A stretch of DNA of 49,118 nt from an uncultured Bacilli bacterium (GTDB taxonomy: Bacteria; Bacillota_I; Bacilli_A; RF39; UBA660). The DNA lies in NCBI GenBank assembly GCA_944371525.1, contig CALVXP010000005.1, positions 1 through 49,118 of the forward strand, in the 5' to 3' direction. Made by a program: the position numbers and the translations under genes. The notes under the pieces were generated by a model. It did not search any database. It was not told where the DNA came from and was given only the letters and a program-made list of their open reading frames with translations. Below, one piece after another: positions 46,136 through 49,118 of the stretch (position 1 is its first letter; each line of letters opens with the position of its first letter).

Positions 46136-47551
46136 TTAATGATTAAATTTCTTTACTTTTGATTCAGAAGAAAATTGTTTAATGGTATCAATGTTCTCAT
46201 CTAAAAATCTTCCTCTATTAATGATATGTTCTTTTAACTGTTTAATAGCTTCTTCATAACTAGTAACATTTCTATCTATTGGTTGTAATAATCCTTCTTC
46301 TTGCTCAAAAGTATATCCCCAAACTTCAAAATTTCTATCTATCGCAGGACCTAAATATTCAACAATATCATCTATATAATTAAGTAAATATTCTTCATTC
46401 AAATAATTCTTTCTTAAATAATGATATCTATCAATAATTCTTTGAGTAAAATATTCATCTTTCATAAACATATAATACCAAGTATTCCATTGAAATTGTA
46501 AATCATCAATAGCAATAGGATCTAAATAAAAATTATTAGCACTATTAAAGTCCCATACAAATATTCCAAAATCTCCTTTTAAATCTTTATAAATATAAGT
46601 AGACATTGATCCAGCATCATAGTTTTGAGTAAATTCATTTATTATATAATAATCTACAAACGAATTTACATCAATATAATTACGATAACCATATCTAACA
46701 CTATCATAATCATAAGAATATAAAGCTTTTTCAAATTTGCTTATATCTTCACTTATAAATTTATTTAATTCTTGATTAAGTTTATTTTTTCCAGGATAAA
46801 TTACATCAAATTTCATAAGACGATTGTATGTATCTCCAGAAAAAGTATCAACATTCTCAAGCGGATTTAATGATCCTTTATCAAGTCTTACAATATAACT
46901 AGTAAAATCATCTCCATCATTATATTTAGAGATAGGCATTCTAGATTCGTTTGCTCTAGTAGGAGTTTCTACCATTAAATATACTCCTTGATAGACTCCA
47001 TCTACATATAATTCACAAAATCTAGAGTCTGGTGCATAATCCATTATTTTTGATGAAATATGATACCATAAATAATTTCTAATTAAAGTTTTATCAAGAA
47101 AAGGTCCGTGTAAAGCCCACTCATCGTGTTTTTTCATTCCCATTACTTTTTCTTTATTTTCAGTACCATCTTCATGTACAAATTTAAGTAAATATCCTTT
47201 TTTATCAAAATACATTGATGAATTACCACGATATCTAATATTAGCTAAAGTATTTACTTTAGATTTATCTTCTAAATGATTTCCCCCACTTTTATTATCT
47301 ATTATTTTTACATTTGTAGTAATTGTACTTCCATCTCTTTCTTCACCAGGAATTTCTTTATTCCCTGTATCAATAATAACAAGAGGAAGATGTGTACAAA
47401 ATTCTTTATCATTACTATCACAATTATTTGTATCTTTATAAACAATATGCTGATCTATTCCTTTATTACTAGTAATTTTATTAATTGATCCTATAAAAGA
47501 TGTTAAAAACACTATTAAAATAAGAAATAAAATTATTAATTTATTCTTCAT
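46136..47551 (-). CDS. CotH kinase-like protein
   Basis: The 471-residue protein has an N-terminal hydrophobic signal/anchor (about residues 5-22) and a CotH domain. Typical blocks are NIRYRGNSSMYFDKKGYLLKF (nucleotide-binding Lys region), DEWALHGPFLDKTLIRNYLWYHI, CELYVDGVYQGVYLMVE, and the metal-binding GIFVWDFNSANNF. CotH proteins are atypical kinases that phosphorylate secreted or spore-coat proteins. Here the setting is a surface polymer operon rather than a spore coat cluster. The gene starts two bases after the DUF4956 stop. Confidence 0.88.
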   Translation of the reverse strand: MKNKLIILFLILIVFLTSFIGSINKITSNKGIDQHIVYKDTNNCDSNDKEFCTHLPLVIIDTGNKEIPGEERDGSTITTNVKIIDNKSGGNHLEDKSKVNTLANIRYRGNSSMYFDKKGYLLKFVHEDGTENKEKVMGMKKHDEWALHGPFLDKTLIRNYLWYHISSKIMDYAPDSRFCELYVDGVYQGVYLMVETPTRANESRMPISKYNDGDDFTSYIVRLDKGSLNPLENVDTFSGDTYNRLMKFDVIYPGKNKLNQELNKFISEDISKFEKALYSYDYDSVRYGYRNYIDVNSFVDYYIINEFTQNYDAGSMSTYIYKDLKGDFGIFVWDFNSANNFYLDPIAIDDLQFQWNTWYYMFMKDEYFTQRIIDRYHYLRKNYLNEEYLLNYIDDIVEYLGPAIDRNFEVWGYTFEQEEGLLQPIDRNVTSYEEAIKQLKEHIINRGRFLDENIDTIKQFSSESKVKKFNH

Positions 47552-47553
47552 TA

Positions 47554-48231
47554 TTAACCACTTATTTCATCATTTTGAACAACAATATTTACATATTCAA
47601 TATTTTTAATTTTATATAATTTATCTGTAATACTTTCTTCATTTAATAATTGTTTGTTATAAGTTTTCTTTGTTAATTCATATATATATTCAATACTAGA
47701 TTCTGTAGTATTTTTAACTTTTAAATTTGCTTTATGATTAAAATATTCGAAAATAGTACCTTCAATCTTTTTATCTTCATTTCTAGGTCCTCTTACTATT
47801 AATAATATTCTATTATCATTTTTAACTCTTCCAAATATTAACATAATAATAAATACTATAGATGTTCCAATACTTGCTACAAAATAGTCTCCTACTCCAC
47901 AACAAATACCTACTATTATTGTCCAAAATATATAAGCAGTATCTCTTGAATCTTTTATTGCAGTTCTAAAACGAACAATAGATAATGCACCGACCATACC
48001 TAAAGATAATGCTACATTATTACCGATAACAGTCATTACCATAGCTGTTAAAATTGTTAACATTACTAATGACACATTAAATTTTTTACTATAAATAGTT
48101 CCTGTATGTGATAAATAATATGATATATATATACATACTGCTATTACAGTGGCTACTAATAAATTTGTTATTATTTGATTAGTAGTTAATGAACCTGTTT
48201 GTTCTAATATTTCTAAAATTGTTTCTTTCAT
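47554..48231 (-). CDS. DUF4956 family membrane protein
   Basis: The 225-residue protein has about four membrane segments (residues 18-40, 52-70, 74-86 and 105-130). The family-typical GMVGALSIVRFRTAIKDSRDTAYIFWTI stretch lies between them, and a C-terminal ferredoxin-like cytosolic domain follows. DUF4956 proteins commonly sit beside VTC-domain and CotH genes, as here, but have no established function that I know. The conserved Arg-rich loop could bind an anionic polymer or phosphate. AAGGAGTGA precedes the ATG. Confidence 0.88.
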   Translation of the reverse strand: MKETILEILEQTGSLTTNQIITNLLVATVIAVCIYISYYLSHTGTIYSKKFNVSLVMLTILTAMVMTVIGNNVALSLGMVGALSIVRFRTAIKDSRDTAYIFWTIIVGICCGVGDYFVASIGTSIVFIIMLIFGRVKNDNRILLIVRGPRNEDKKIEGTIFEYFNHKANLKVKNTTESSIEYIYELTKKTYNKQLLNEESITDKLYKIKNIEYVNIVVQNDEISG

Positions 48232-48244
48232 TTTTATTCACTCC

Positions 48245-48940
48245 TTAAAATACATAATTTAAACTTACTTGTCTTGCCAAACAATATTTACTTACAGATA
48301 ATTCGCTTTTTTCACAATTGTCTAACAAGTTTTTTATATAACTTAATATAAATCCATTATATTTAACTTCTAATACGACATTTTCTTTTGTAAATACTGG
48401 ATATAACAATAAATTTTCATCAAATATATTATAGTTAGATTCTGTTGCACAAATATTACTATCAAGAGTAATCCTAATATTATTTTCTTTCGCTATAAAT
48501 GCTTTCCGATTATACTCTACTACTGTTTTAGGTTGATAACAATTTTCTTTAAGTAAAGAGTAGCATTCGTACGCAAAAGGGTTATCGTATTTAAGTAACA
48601 CTTCATAGTTAAGGCTAATTAACTCCAACGAATCTTCTTTCGATAGTTTTAAAGATCTTTTCTTTTGATACATTCCCTCTTTTTGTTTAATTTCTAAATA
48701 TGCAAAATTATCTGTAGGATTATACACTCGAAGTCTTATTTTTTTTCTTAATTCTATTCCCATGATTTTCTCAGCATAATCTTTATCATCTAATGTATCA
48801 AAATATAACGATCTTACTTTATAACCTTGTCCCTTGTTATGAGGATCTGGGATTAGTAATTTTTCCAAAGTACCAGTAATCATATAATAGTCAATATTAT
48901 TTAACAAATACTTTTTTTCCTGTCTAAGCACTTGTCGCAT
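48245..48940 (-). CDS. VTC-domain protein (polyphosphate polymerase-like)
   Basis: The 231-residue tunnel-fold protein is related to the catalytic domain of yeast Vtc4, which makes polyphosphate from ATP. It has RQEKKYLL near the start, YKVRSLYFDT, KKIRLRVYN, YLEIKQKEG and a late LEVKYNGF. These provide the basic residues and acidic metal ligands lining the tunnel. A related use of the fold is in triphosphatases and CYTH enzymes, so activity is inferred. It is first in the operon; GGTGGTGA precedes the ATG and a good promoter is upstream. Confidence 0.9.
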   Translation of the reverse strand: MRQVLRQEKKYLLNNIDYYMITGTLEKLLIPDPHNKGQGYKVRSLYFDTLDDKDYAEKIMGIELRKKIRLRVYNPTDNFAYLEIKQKEGMYQKKRSLKLSKEDSLELISLNYEVLLKYDNPFAYECYSLLKENCYQPKTVVEYNRKAFIAKENNIRITLDSNICATESNYNIFDENLLLYPVFTKENVVLEVKYNGFILSYIKNLLDNCEKSELSVSKYCLARQVSLNYVF

Positions 48941-48957
48941 ACTTCACCACCTTATTA

Positions 48958-49009
48958 AATAAAAAAAATTCTGTAAGTACACAATATGATAACATTAAGT
49001 TACAGAATT
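48958..49009 (-). terminator. Terminator or inverted repeat overlapping the surface operon promoter
   Basis: On the - strand AATTCTGTAA (49009-49000) and TTACAGAATT (48976-48967) are exact inverted repeats followed by a run of eight or more T. The arms flank the -10, and one overlaps the -35 edge. It would end transcripts arriving from the right, or act as an operator. Confidence 0.6.
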
Positions 49010-49014
49010 GTCAA
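48986..49014 (-). promoter_or_regulatory. Promoter of the VTC-DUF4956-CotH-GH-HEAT-GT2 operon
   Basis: On the - strand perfect TTGACA (49014-49009), 17-base spacer, TATCAT (48991-48986) with an extended TG. Confidence 0.75.
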
Positions 49015-49045
49015 ACGAATTTTCGCTTTAATATATAATTTTGTG

Positions 49046-49104
49046 AATTCTAAGCCAAAATGTTACATACTTTAATAGTTAATTCCAAGCGAAAATGTTA
49101 CATA
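49046..49104. repeat. Two direct repeats at the right edge
   Basis: A 24-base unit, AATTC then Y-AAGC-S-AAAA then TGTTACATA, occurs at 49046-49069 and 49081-49104 (22 of 24 identical, period 35). A partial inverted copy (ATTTTCGCTT) lies at 49019-49028. Terminal repeat arrays of some insertion sequences look like this, but no transposase is in view. Confidence 0.6.
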
Positions 49105-49118
49105 TAGAAATATCTAAT

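Overview
The window looks like a chromosomal segment of a very AT-rich, low-GC Gram-positive bacterium, most likely an uncultured Bacilli lineage of the Erysipelotrichia, RF39 or Acholeplasma-like kind. Evidence: strong AGGAGG-type ribosome binding sites, extended -10 promoters, a 6S RNA next to tcdA and rarA, and nusB-xseA-xseB, rel-dtd and an ymfF/ymfH-like peptidase pair. TGA is used as a stop (end of dtd, end of the ClpX-like gene), so this is not the Mycoplasma code. A D-Ala-D-Ala ligase and a PASTA-bearing deacetylase imply a peptidoglycan wall. SpoIIM, SpoIVB, CotH and an FtsK/SpoIIIE translocase suggest a spore former or a descendant of one. The taxonomic placement is inference.

The most striking large-scale feature is gene polarity. 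From 160 to 27945, 25 of 26 protein genes lie on the + strand. From 28372 to 48940, 16 of 21 lie on the - strand. The switch falls in an AT-rich gene-free stretch (27946-28371) holding a 28-bp sequence at 27981-28008 that closely resembles the Firmicutes dif site. A XerC/XerD-type recombinase is encoded 1.4 kb to the left and an FtsK/SpoIIIE translocase at the left edge. I read this as the replication terminus.

Left half (all + except rarA): DNA translocase, purine nucleoside phosphorylase, M16 peptidase pair, ddl-ruvA-lipoprotein, ligA, a frameshifted SUKH gene, a PASTA polysaccharide deacetylase with a pilin-like partner, tgt, rel-dtd-AI-2E transporter, a bactofilin-like membrane protein, a ClpX-like ATPase with a novel N-terminus followed by a TtcA-like tRNA thiolase, 6S RNA, tcdA, rarA, xerD and a phosphohexomutase.

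Right half (mostly -): an HTH regulator, mnmA, spoIIM, a 45-residue membrane microprotein, a frameshifted HEPN-like gene, spoIVB, a ZIP transporter, nusB-xseA-xseB, a radical SAM/SPASM-MazG-like fusion, an orphan HerA-like ATPase and a glycerophosphodiesterase. It ends in a tight six-gene operon read leftward from about 48980: VTC-domain protein, DUF4956, CotH kinase-like protein, anchored glycosidase-like protein, membrane HEAT-repeat protein, processive GT2. This operon probably builds or decorates a cell-surface polymer and is the best candidate for a little-described system. The right edge carries short direct repeats that could be the end of a mobile element. No rRNA, tRNA, complete insertion sequence or CRISPR array was seen.
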